Source: Betaproteobacteria bacterium (GTDB taxonomy: Bacteria > Pseudomonadota > Gammaproteobacteria > Burkholderiales > Thiobacteraceae). From it: a stretch of DNA of 36,337 nt. The notes below the pieces were generated by a model. It ran no database searches. It saw nothing but the letters and a program-made list of their open reading frames with translations, and had not been told where the DNA came from. A program made the position numbers and the translations under genes. This document shows positions 7,974 through 15,457 of the stretch, piece by piece. Every line of letters begins with the position of its first letter. The first letter of the stretch is position 1. The stretch spans positions 1 to 36,337 of the forward strand of contig JANYAU010000019.1 of NCBI GenBank assembly GCA_025361165.1. Reading direction: 5' to 3'.

Positions 7974-8040
7974 GCCTAACAACATGCTCCACGAGACGTC
8001 GACCCTAACGCGCCGCTGTCTCTAAACCCGGGTGTTGAAC
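7974..8040 (+). other. attC-like (integron cassette) recombination site
   Basis: The 67-nt segment starts at the base after the HEPN stop with GCCTAAC (fits RYYYAAC) and ends with GTTGAAC (8034-8040, fits GTTRRRY). Between them GAGAC (7993-7997) and GTCTC (8018-8022) can pair around a 20-nt loop. The 3' half (TAAACCCGGGTGTTGAAC) resembles the L'/R' side of common attC sites. Outer arms pair only partly (AAC/GTT plus the end G-C), as expected if the last six bases come from the insertion target. No integrase is in the window. Suggestive, not proven. Confidence 0.45.
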
Positions 8041-8126
8041 GTCCGCTTCGGCTCGATTGGAGTCCCTGGGCGCAAAGTAAAACAAGCACCAATACGATCT
8101 TGCTATCGAGCGAATGTTCAGCTAAG

Positions 8127-8158
8127 AATCGAAAATCAAGCACGCATTACGGATACCC
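8127..8158 (-). repeat. Right arm of the island's inverted repeat
   Basis: Reverse complement of this stretch equals the left arm (6476-6507) at 28 of 32 positions, the mismatches being positions 4, 9, 11 and 29 of the arm. AAAACT (8159-8164) follows immediately. It lies 37 nt beyond the pgsA stop codon. Confidence 0.85.
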
Positions 8159-8195
8159 AAAACTTTTAAACACCCCTCCGGACACCCTACCGACA

Positions 8196-8759
8196 CTAGG
8201 CAGCGCGGCGCGCGGCTTCACGTTCCGCCTTCTTTCCCCACAACCAAACATATTGCGCCAACGACCCGAGCGCGAAGACGAGCACGAGCAGAAAAAATAT
8301 TGGTAAGTAATTCGCGATCTCGATGAGCCGCGCGGCATTGGCAAGCACTCCGATAAACAGCGCGAACGCCGCAACCGTATGCAGTTTGCCGAGCCGGGTG
8401 GGATGGATATCCACCTCGCCAAACAAACGGTGATAAGCAAATGCGCCGGCAACGATCACTGTGTCGCGCACCACCATCGCCAGCGTGAGCCACAGCGGGA
8501 CCAGGGCTTGAAACGTGAGAACAAGCAAACAGGTGAGGGTGATGAGTTTATCCGCCAGTGGATCCAGCGCTGCGCCAAATTCGGTAGCGCGATTGAAGTG
8601 GCGTGCTACGAAACCATCGAGCGCATCGGTCAGTGCGGCAGCAGCGAAAGTGTACAGTGCATAGTCGTAGTAAGCGCGCATGAGGAAATACGCCAGCAGG
8701 GGCGCTGCCAACACGCGCAGCAGGGTGAGAATATTCGGAACATTCCACACCACTTTCAT
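8196..8759 (-). CDS. pgsA: CDP-diacylglycerol--glycerol-3-phosphate 3-phosphatidyltransferase
   Basis: Makes phosphatidylglycerol phosphate from CDP-diacylglycerol and glycerol 3-phosphate, the committed step to phosphatidylglycerol and cardiolipin, in the inner membrane. The 187-residue protein has the full CDP-alcohol phosphatidyltransferase motif with all key residues: D45, D48-G49, A52-R53, G62, D66 and D70. It is hydrophobic with several membrane segments and has the N-terminal NVPNILTLLRVLAAP typical of PgsA. The ATG at 8759 is preceded by GGGAGG. It follows hemF by 42 nt on the same strand. Downstream lies the accessory island, whose right repeat begins within 40 nt of the stop. Confidence 0.94.
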   Translation of the reverse strand: MKVVWNVPNILTLLRVLAAPLLAYFLMRAYYDYALYTFAAAALTDALDGFVARHFNRATEFGAALDPLADKLITLTCLLVLTFQALVPLWLTLAMVVRDTVIVAGAFAYHRLFGEVDIHPTRLGKLHTVAAFALFIGVLANAARLIEIANYLPIFFLLVLVFALGSLAQYVWLWGKKAEREAARRAA

Positions 8760-8801
8760 CCTGAGCGCCTCCCGCCCCCGCTGTATCGCACCTACCGGCC
8801 G

Positions 8802-9719
8802 TTACAGCCAATCTTTACCAATTAAAAAATCAGTATACAGTTGCGCTTCCGGCGAGCCCGGCTCGGGATGCCAATCGTAACGCCATTTAACAACGGGCGG
8901 CAGCGACATCAAAATGGATTCGGTGCGGCCGCCGCTTTGCAGCCCAAAGATCGTGCCGCGGTCGTACACCAAATTAAATTCCACATAGCGCCCACGGCGG
9001 TAGGCTTGGAAATCGCGCTCGCGTTCGCCGTACGGCGTGTCCATGCGCTTTTCCAAAATCGGCGCGTAAGCGGGGAGAAAATGATCGCCCACGCTCTCGA
9101 CCAAATTAAAACAATGTTCAAACCCGCCGGCGCTAAGGTCATCGAAAAAAATCCCGCCCACGCCGCGCGGCTCCTGCCGATGCTTGAGGAAAAAATAGTC
9201 ATCGCACCATTGCTTGAAACGCGAGTGATAGTCCGCGCCAAATGGGATAAGCGCGTTGCGGCACATGGTATGGAAATGCACGGCGTCTTCCGCGTAGCCA
9301 TAATACGGTGTGAGATCCATGCCACCACCGAACCACCAAACCGATTCTGCACCTTCTTGCTTGGCGACAAAGCAGCGCACATTCATATGCACCGTCGGCG
9401 CATAGGGATTGCGCGGATGCAGCACCAGCGATACCCCCATCGCCTCCCACTTGCGCCCGGCCACTTCGGGCCGGCTCGCCATCGCCGAGGGCGGCAGCTT
9501 GTCGCCGAACACATGGGAGAAATTTACTCCGCCGCGCTCCAGCACATTGCTTTCCTCTATTACGCAACTGATGCCGCCGCCACCTTCGGGGCGCTCCCAG
9601 GTATCACGCGTAAAGGATTGGCCATCGATTTGCGCAATACGCTCGACGATGAGCATTTGCAGTTCGGTGAGAAATTTTCTGACGCGGGAAGCATCCATAT
9701 TGTTGCGAATCTCTGCCAC
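8802..9719 (-). CDS. hemF: Oxygen-dependent coproporphyrinogen III oxidase
   Basis: Converts coproporphyrinogen III to protoporphyrinogen IX with O2 in haem biosynthesis, in the cytosol. The 305-residue length and blocks are those of Hem[81 protein letters not shown], and the C-terminal [19 protein letters not shown]. The longest frame starts with GTG 9719; ATG 9698, seven codons inside, is also possible, and neither has a strong Shine-Dalgarno. It lies 74 nt after the czcA-like gene on the same strand. Presence of the O2-dependent enzyme indicates at least microaerobic life. Confidence 0.95.
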   Translation of the reverse strand: MAEIRNNMDASRVRKFLTELQMLIVERIAQIDGQSFTRDTWERPEGGGGISCVIEESNVLERGGVNFSHVFGDKLPPSAMASRPEVAGRKWEAMGVSLVLHPRNPYAPTVHMNVRCFVAKQEGAESVWWFGGGMDLTPYYGYAEDAVHFHTMCRNALIPFGADYHSRFKQWCDDYFFLKHRQEPRGVGGIFFDDLSAGGFEHCFNLVESVGDHFLPAYAPILEKRMDTPYGERERDFQAYRRGRYVEFNLVYDRGTIFGLQSGGRTESILMSLPPVVKWRYDWHPEPGSPEAQLYTDFLIGKDWL

Positions 9720-9793
9720 GGTTGTGAATAGTCTTCTGGCAAAAGCGATAATGGGTAAAGCAAGTTGGCGAAGCGTGCGATCAGCGGCTTATA

Positions 9794-12700
9794 TCACTCT
9801 TGCTCTGCGTCAGTAGGCCCGCCAGAAAATGAGTTTAGCATTAATGGCAGTAATAATAGCGTGAACAACGTAGCCGAGACGATGCCGCCCACGATCACCA
9901 CGGCGAAAGGCCGCTGCGTCTCGGAACCGATCCCATGCGATAACGCCGCTGGCAACAATCCCAGCCCCGCCATCAACGCAGTCATCAGAATCGGACGCAA
10001 GCGCCCGACGGCGCCTTCCAAAATAGCTTGGTGACGTAGCGTGCCGTGCCGCACCATCTCCATGATCTGCTCCAACATGATGACGCCGTTTTGTACTGAA
10101 ATGCCTGCAACCGCGATAAACCCGACCGCCGCGGAGACCGACAAGTGCAATCCAGCGAAAGCCAAGCCGGCCAAGCCACCGATCAAGGTAAAAGGGATCA
10201 TTAGCAACACGAGTAAAGCCTGGCTCACTGAGCGAAATGCCCAGAATAACAAAATGAATATCAAGCCAAAGCTCACCGGCACGATGAACTCCAAGCGCTT
10301 CATCGCCCGCTGCTGATTTTCGAATTGGCCGCCCCAAGTAATGCGATAGCCCGGAGGCAGGCGAACCTGAGCAGCAACAGCATTCATCGCCTCATTAACA
10401 AAACTGCCTTGATCGCGGCCGAGCAGATTGACCTTTACCGCCACGCTGCGCCCACCCCCTTCGCGGCTGATGCGCGCTGCGCCTTGCCGGACTTCCACAC
10501 GCGCTACCATATCCAGCGGAATCGTTCCGGCGTTGTTCGGCAAAGTGACGGGCAAGTTGCCGATATCATCGATTGCGTCACGATAGGGTTTGTCGAGCCG
10601 GACGGTGACATCGAACCGGCGATCACCTTCATAGAACACATTGACCGCGGCGCCTGCCATGGCGGTTTGAATCATGTTGTTGACGTCGTTAACGTTGGTT
10701 CCATACCGCGCCAAACGATCGCGGTCGAGACGCACATTCACCTCTGTCTGCCCGCCTATTTTGATTTCCGCCACATCGGCCGCGCCTTTTATATGGCTCA
10801 AAACGGCTGCGACTTGCTCACCCCTGTCTTCCAGAATTTCCAGGTCGGGGCCAAATATTTTGATGGCGATCTCGCCTTTCACGCCGCTCAATGCCTCTTC
10901 CACGTTATCCTGGATTACCTGCGAAAAATTGGTCGGCACCCCGGGCATGGCGCGAATCTTTTGGGTCATATCCGCGATCATCGCTTCTTTATCCGTAAAC
11001 CGCCATTCGCTCTTGGGCTTGAGGTCAGCCATGATCTCCATGTTGTTGGGCCCTTTCGGATCGGTGCCATCATCGGGGCGGCCCACTTGGGTCACGACAT
11101 TATTCACCTCCGGATAGCTCTTCAAAATCGCACGCACCTGGCGCTCGACTTCCTTGGTCCGTTCAAGCGCGGTGGAGGGCGGCAGCGTAATCGTGAGCCA
11201 GATATTGCCTTCATCCAGCTTAGGCAGAAACTCGCTGCCCAGCAGCGGCACCAGCCCTATCGATAAGATCAATAGCGCCAAGGATGCGCCGCCAATCCAT
11301 ATTTTTCGATCTTGACTCCAGAGCAAAAGCTGGCGATATCGTTCTTGCAGATGCCGCATCCATGGGCTGTGCTTCTCCGCCATGTCGGATTTTTTTAGTG
11401 CAAAGGTAAGCAGGGTGGGCACCAGCGTGAGCGTCAATAAGATGGCGCCGACCAAGGCGAAACTTAAGGTGAACGCCACTGGCGTGAAAATCTTTCCTTC
11501 CACGCGTTGAAAGGTAAAAATGGGCAGGAACGCGAGAATGATAATGGCCTTGGAAAATAAGATCGGGTGTCCCAGACTAGTCGCGGTCTGCTTCAAGGCG
11601 TGCAAGCGCCAGCCGTAGGTGCCGTGCGCCGCGATGTGGTCTAGGTTGGCGACCGCCAGACGCACCATCAAAGCCTCGACCAGCACCACCGCGCTATCGA
11701 TGATAATGCCGAAATCTACCGCGCCCAGCGAAATTAAGTTCGCCGAGACGCCACGGGCATCCATCAAAATGAAAGCGAACAACAAGGACAACGGTATCAC
11801 CGCGGCCACGATCAGGGCCGCACGCCAATTGCGCAGAAAAATTACCAGAATCGTCAGCACGAGCACCGCACCCAGCAGTAAATTCTCGCTTACCGTGTGC
11901 ACGGTATGCCGAATCAAATCGGTGCGATCATAGAACGGCGCGATCTGCACGCCCGGCGGCAAGGTACGGTTCAACTCGGTGACTTTATCTTTCAGCGCGG
12001 CGATGACCTTGGCCGGATTTTGGCCTTTGCTCATATCAACGATGCCTTCGACCACGTCGTCACGCTGGTTGAACGCCACGATGCCGGAACGCGTGCGCGC
12101 TCCAATCACCACCTGACCGAGGTCACTTATGTAAATCGGCTTGCCGTTGCTTGCGCTGACCACCACGCGCCCGATATCGTCTAGGCTGCGGAAGAGACCG
12201 ATGCCGCGTATCACCAACGCTTCGTCGCCACGCGTTAGCAACCCGCCACCCGCGTTGCCGCTATTATTAGTGAGCGCCTGGCTCACTTGATCGATGGTGA
12301 GATTAAATTTTTTCAGCAAATACGGATTGAGTCGCACCTGGTATTCCTTGATCGTGCCGCCGAAACTCACGATGTCCGCGACCCCGGGCACCTGGCGCAA
12401 AGCGGGGCGTATCGTCCAATCCTGAATCGCGCGAATCTCCGAGAGCGGCATGCCAGGTGGCGCATCCACTACATAGCGATAAATTTCACCCACCGCATTG
12501 GTGAGTGGCGCAAGCGAAGGTTGTAGCCCGGGTGGAAGGCTCACGCCTTGCAATTTTTCCAGTACCTGGGCGCGCGCGAAATAGTCATCCGTGCGATCCG
12601 AGAAAGTGAGCGTGATCACCGATAGGCCGGTCATGGAAACCGAGCGCAGTTGCGTGAGATGGGGTACGCCGCTCATTTCCTTCTCGATCGGCAACGTCAC

Positions 12701-12892
12701 GCTACGCTCCACTTCTTCCGGCCCTTGGCCGGGCACTTGCGTCACCACCTGCACATGCACGTCTTCCACGTCAGGAAAGGCTTCGATGGGGAGCGCCTCC
12801 ATCGCGCGCAAACCCAGGATGACCAATGCGGCCACCGCCATGAGTACAAAGGCCCGCTGCTGCAGCGCAAACGTAATCAGTTTATCGAGCAT
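9794..12892 (-). CDS. czcA: CzcA-type heavy-metal RND efflux transporter
   Basis: Inner-membrane proton/metal antiporter of an HME-RND tripartite pump that expels divalent cations from the periplasm or cytosol. At 1032 residues it has the RND layout: TM1 at the N-terminus, first porter domain, TM2-TM6, second porter domain, TM8-TM12. In TM4 the proton-relay motif D393-FGIII-D399-SAVVLV-E406 has the D/D/E spacing of CzcA/CnrA rather than CusA, so Zn/Co/Cd/Ni is more likely than Cu/Ag; the exact metal is not readable. It begins 3 nt after the adaptor gene, so coupled translation is expected. The symbol denotes the family, not a tested substrate. Confidence 0.88.
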   Translation of the reverse strand: MLDKLITFALQQRAFVLMAVAALVILGLRAMEALPIEAFPDVEDVHVQVVTQVPGQGPEEVERSVTLPIEKEMSGVPHLTQLRSVSMTGLSVITLTFSDRTDDYFARAQVLEKLQGVSLPPGLQPSLAPLTNAVGEIYRYVVDAPPGMPLSEIRAIQDWTIRPALRQVPGVADIVSFGGTIKEYQVRLNPYLLKKFNLTIDQVSQALTNNSGNAGGGLLTRGDEALVIRGIGLFRSLDDIGRVVVSASNGKPIYISDLGQVVIGARTRSGIVAFNQRDDVVEGIVDMSKGQNPAKVIAALKDKVTELNRTLPPGVQIAPFYDRTDLIRHTVHTVSENLLLGAVLVLTILVIFLRNWRAALIVAAVIPLSLLFAFILMDARGVSANLISLGAVDFGIIIDSAVVLVEALMVRLAVANLDHIAAHGTYGWRLHALKQTATSLGHPILFSKAIIILAFLPIFTFQRVEGKIFTPVAFTLSFALVGAILLTLTLVPTLLTFALKKSDMAEKHSPWMRHLQERYRQLLLWSQDRKIWIGGASLALLILSIGLVPLLGSEFLPKLDEGNIWLTITLPPSTALERTKEVERQVRAILKSYPEVNNVVTQVGRPDDGTDPKGPNNMEIMADLKPKSEWRFTDKEAMIADMTQKIRAMPGVPTNFSQVIQDNVEEALSGVKGEIAIKIFGPDLEILEDRGEQVAAVLSHIKGAADVAEIKIGGQTEVNVRLDRDRLARYGTNVNDVNNMIQTAMAGAAVNVFYEGDRRFDVTVRLDKPYRDAIDDIGNLPVTLPNNAGTIPLDMVARVEVRQGAARISREGGGRSVAVKVNLLGRDQGSFVNEAMNAVAAQVRLPPGYRITWGGQFENQQRAMKRLEFIVPVSFGLIFILLFWAFRSVSQALLVLLMIPFTLIGGLAGLAFAGLHLSVSAAVGFIAVAGISVQNGVIMLEQIMEMVRHGTLRHQAILEGAVGRLRPILMTALMAGLGLLPAALSHGIGSETQRPFAVVIVGGIVSATLFTLLLLPLMLNSFSGGPTDAEQE

Positions 12893-12895
12893 GTC

Positions 12896-14059
12896 TTAGG
12901 GGCCGCCGGCAAGTTCGGAATTGAGCAGCAAAGCGCCGGTGCTTACGATGCGCTCACCCGCTTTCAAGCCCTGAGTGACAATACTGTAGTCGCGGTTTTG
13001 ATTCGTGACCGCCACCCGGCGTTTTTCAAGATTCCCCGGCGCGGTTTCAACAAATACGAAGTAGTACAGGCCGGTCACGATCAAGGCGCTGTTGGGCACA
13101 CGCAGCACGCGGCGTTGGGTATCCGCAATCAAGGTGGCGCGCGCAAACATTTCCGGCTTCAAGCGCCTATCGGGATTGGCCAGTTCGCAACGAATCTGTA
13201 CCCGGCGACTGACTGGATCGAGCGCGGCACCCACGGAGATGACGCGCGCCTGAAACGTTTCGCCCGGAAACGCATCGACTTCGATCGCAACGGCTTGGCC
13301 AGGGTGCGCTTTACTCAGCACCGTTTCCGGAACGTCTATCACCACCCACAAGCGCGCAGGATCGGTAATAACGAACAGCGGGGTTTGCGCATCCGTGCGG
13401 ACTTCCATGCCTGGATTCACCTGTCGTTCGGTGACGACGCCGGAAATGGGCGCACGCAAAGCATAGCGCTCGCCGGTTTGGCTTGCGCTGCCCGCTTGCG
13501 AGTAATTGCGCAGTTTGAGTGCCGCGCGCTGCGCTTCAGCACGCGATTGGTGAAGATCCGCTTCAGCCGTTTCCAGGTCTTTGCGCGCCAGAACTTCGCC
13601 CTCGAACAACATCTTTGCGCGGGCATAAGCCGACTGCTTCAGCTGCAAATCCGCTGCCGCTTTTGCCGCATCCGCGATGGCGCTGCCGTAATCAGGAGAA
13701 TCCAGCCATAGCAAGGGCTGACCCGCTGCAACTTGATCGCCGGGCTGCGCGCCTAAGCGAATCACCCGTCCCGCGACCGGCGAACTCACGCGGGTGGTGT
13801 GGCTTTCGTCATAAGCGATTCGGGCAGGCAAGGGTTCCGATGCCGGTTCGGGCATATCGGCCACGGCTTGAATGCGTAAATTGGCAAGCTGCGGCGCAGC
13901 CGGTGCATAATGCAGCACATTGCTTTCCGGCGCCGGCAACACTCCCGCAGGATCGTGGCGCGTCACTTTCACTGCAAAATATTTCGCATAAACCCCATAG
14001 CCCGCCAACCCCACCGCGACCAGCAAAACCCCAACAAGCATTATTCTTCGCTGCTTCAT
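12896..14059 (-). CDS. czcB: CzcB-type periplasmic adaptor of the metal efflux pump
   Basis: Membrane fusion protein linking the RND pump to the outer-membrane channel. I start at ATG 14059, which forms an ATGA overlap with the stop of the upstream channel gene, rather than at 14098. The 387-residue product opens with one membrane anchor (about residues 5-24), then a barrel-sandwich/lipoyl half (PVAGRVIRLGAQPGDQVAAG), a coiled-coil hairpin (ADLQLKQSAYARAKMLFEGE and onward), the second lipoyl half (APISGVVTERQVNPGMEVRT), a beta-barrel (LWVVIDVPETVLSKAHPGQA) and a membrane-proximal domain. No His-rich metal-binding N-terminus is present, unlike classical CzcB. Confidence 0.88.
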   Translation of the reverse strand: MKQRRIMLVGVLLVAVGLAGYGVYAKYFAVKVTRHDPAGVLPAPESNVLHYAPAAPQLANLRIQAVADMPEPASEPLPARIAYDESHTTRVSSPVAGRVIRLGAQPGDQVAAGQPLLWLDSPDYGSAIADAAKAAADLQLKQSAYARAKMLFEGEVLARKDLETAEADLHQSRAEAQRAALKLRNYSQAGSASQTGERYALRAPISGVVTERQVNPGMEVRTDAQTPLFVITDPARLWVVIDVPETVLSKAHPGQAVAIEVDAFPGETFQARVISVGAALDPVSRRVQIRCELANPDRRLKPEMFARATLIADTQRRVLRVPNSALIVTGLYYFVFVETAPGNLEKRRVAVTNQNRDYSIVTQGLKAGERIVSTGALLLNSELAGGP

Positions 14060-15354
14060 TTTTCTTCTTTCGCATTGACGGTGATCGCGCTTTGCCAAGC
14101 CACGAGCGCTTTTGCGTATTCGGCTTCTGCGGTGGCCGCATCCAGCAATGTTGCTTTTAGCGTGCGTCGTGCATCTAATAAATCCATGACGCCCAGCGCA
14201 CCATGCCGATACGCAAATTCCGCCGCGGCAGCGGCTTTGCGCGCTTGATCGAGTATCGTTCCGTGATAACGCCGTACTCGATCGGAGGCCGACTCCACAT
14301 CAGCGCGCGTCCGCGTACTATCAGTACGAGCTAAGGCTATTACGCGCTCCAGATTATCTTCTGCCGCCATCCGATCGACTTCAGCACGACGAATTTCTCC
14401 TGCGTATTCATAGTTGGCGAAAATGGGAATGCTGATACCCACGCCCAGCATATTGCGGTTATCTGGCGGAAAGTGCTCATATTGAACGCCGACGGTCACA
14501 TCCCGGCTACGCTGTGCACGCGCCAGATCGCGAGTCTTCTCCGCCATGTAACTACGCGCGCGCGCGGCTTTTACATCGGGCCGCGACTCGAGTAATGTCT
14601 CTAGATCCGGCATCGGCGCTAAGCGGCTAATCGGCGGCCAAGAGTCGCTCGCCCTGATTCGGGAAGACTCGGCCTCCATTCCGATCATGTACGCTAATGT
14701 GGCTTGCGCCTTAAGTACGTCCGCACGGGATTGACGCATATCGTTTTCCGCGCGCAGCGCATCGACGCTGACCCGCGCCACATCGGTGGGTGATACATCT
14801 CCCGCGCGCAAGCGTTTCTCGGCCGCGTCGAGCGTACCCCGATACAAGCCCACGCTCTCACGTGAAACCGCCTCGCGTTGTTGCGCAAGCAACAAATCAA
14901 AATAGGCCGATGCGATGCCGCTTACTAACTGGCGCGCATTATCGGCCAAATCCGCGCGCCCCGCTTCGATACCCTGTGCGGCAGCGGCTTGGCGCAGACC
15001 TCGTTTGTCGCCGCGCTCAAATAGCTGATCGACACGGATAATCGTGTCCACATGCTTTTCCCACAGACCGCCCTTACCCACGCCAGTGTGTGGATTAATA
15101 CTCGCGGTATTGATCGATAGCGTCGGGTTCGGTCGCTGTGCGGCGCTAATCGCGTCGGCTTGTGCAGCCTCAAGTCCGCGGCGCGAAGCTGCTAGCTCCC
15201 GATTTCGCCGTGAGGCAAGATTTTCGACTTGCTGCAAAGAGAGGTCGACCATCTCCGCGCCTATCGCACTAGGTAATAGCGTCTCATCGGCAAGCAATGT
15301 GCCGCTACCGCACCCCAACAGCAGCAACACGAATACAGCTATTCTTTTCTGCAT
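14056..15354 (-). CDS. czcC: CzcC-type outer-membrane efflux channel (TolC family)
   Basis: Outer-membrane component of the tripartite pump. ATG 15354 is chosen because the product then begins with an export signal (MQKRIAVFVLLLLGCGSGT); the frame extends upstream to 15414 without a better start. The cleavage type is unclear: LLLGC could be a lipobox (Cys15), or signal peptidase I may cut near LLA/DE. The 432-residue body contains two OEP repeats rich in long helices, for example ENLASRRNRELAASRRGLEA and PDVKAARARSYMAEKTRDLA. It is the first gene of the czcCBA-like operon and has its own likely promoter at 15414-15445. Confidence 0.85.
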   Translation of the reverse strand: MQKRIAVFVLLLLGCGSGTLLADETLLPSAIGAEMVDLSLQQVENLASRRNRELAASRRGLEAAQADAISAAQRPNPTLSINTASINPHTGVGKGGLWEKHVDTIIRVDQLFERGDKRGLRQAAAAQGIEAGRADLADNARQLVSGIASAYFDLLLAQQREAVSRESVGLYRGTLDAAEKRLRAGDVSPTDVARVSVDALRAENDMRQSRADVLKAQATLAYMIGMEAESSRIRASDSWPPISRLAPMPDLETLLESRPDVKAARARSYMAEKTRDLARAQRSRDVTVGVQYEHFPPDNRNMLGVGISIPIFANYEYAGEIRRAEVDRMAAEDNLERVIALARTDSTRTRADVESASDRVRRYHGTILDQARKAAAAAEFAYRHGALGVMDLLDARRTLKATLLDAATAEAEYAKALVAWQSAITVNAKEEK

Positions 15355-15413
15355 AAGCAATCCAACTGGGTTATGGCATTGCGCCCTGAGATGCGGCGTA
15401 TTCAAAGCGCGCA

Positions 15414-15445
15414 ATCATAGCCATGCTTGCTTACAGCGTACTTAC
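15414..15445 (-). promoter_or_regulatory. Candidate regulator-dependent promoter of czcCBA
   Basis: On the minus strand two 11-nt units, GTAAGTACGCT and GTAAGCAAGCA (15445 to 15424), stand in direct repeat, and TATGAT (15419-15414) follows 4 nt later. GTAAG half-sites one helical turn apart overlapping a missing -35 are the layout of OmpR/PhoB-family activation. The regulator encoded at 16851-17519 is the obvious candidate. The start codon is 60 nt downstream of the -10. Confidence 0.45.
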
Positions 15446-15457
15446 GTTTGAAAATTA

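Larger units (their letters stand above)
6476..8158. mobile_element. Candidate transposase-less, inverted-repeat-bounded insertion carrying DUF5343-HEPN
   Basis: The 1683-nt unit is defined by imperfect 32-nt terminal inverted repeats and a candidate 6-nt target duplication AAAACT (6468-6473 and 8159-8164; two bases intervene on the left). It carries two genes in one orientation and no transposase, as in mobile insertion cassettes or MITE-like units moved in trans. Base composition differs from the flanks: one 60-nt line of the HEPN gene (7561-7620) has 22 G+C, while a livG line (5341-5400) has 46. It lies between the convergent livF and pgsA. The repeats are seen; mobility is inferred. Confidence 0.55.

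Noticed and set aside
7974-8195. tRNA genes after pgsA, as found in some proteobacteria
   Set aside because: Both strands were read for acceptor, anticodon and T-arm patterns (GGTTCGAATCC-like); none is present.
8100-8306. 68-codon plus-strand frame crossing the right inverted repeat and the pgsA end
   Set aside because: No ribosome site, no recognisable content, and it runs antisense into pgsA.
8841-9731. 296-codon plus-strand open frame
   Set aside because: Antisense shadow of hemF; the minus frame has all HemF motifs, while this frame has Arg/His/Ala-rich text without a recognisable domain.
10325-11266. 313-codon plus-strand open frame
   Set aside because: Antisense to the czcA-like RND gene; no family motif and no ribosome site.
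12650-13711. 353-codon plus-strand open frame spanning the czcA/czcB junction
   Set aside because: Antisense shadow across two clear genes; low-complexity His/Arg-rich translation.
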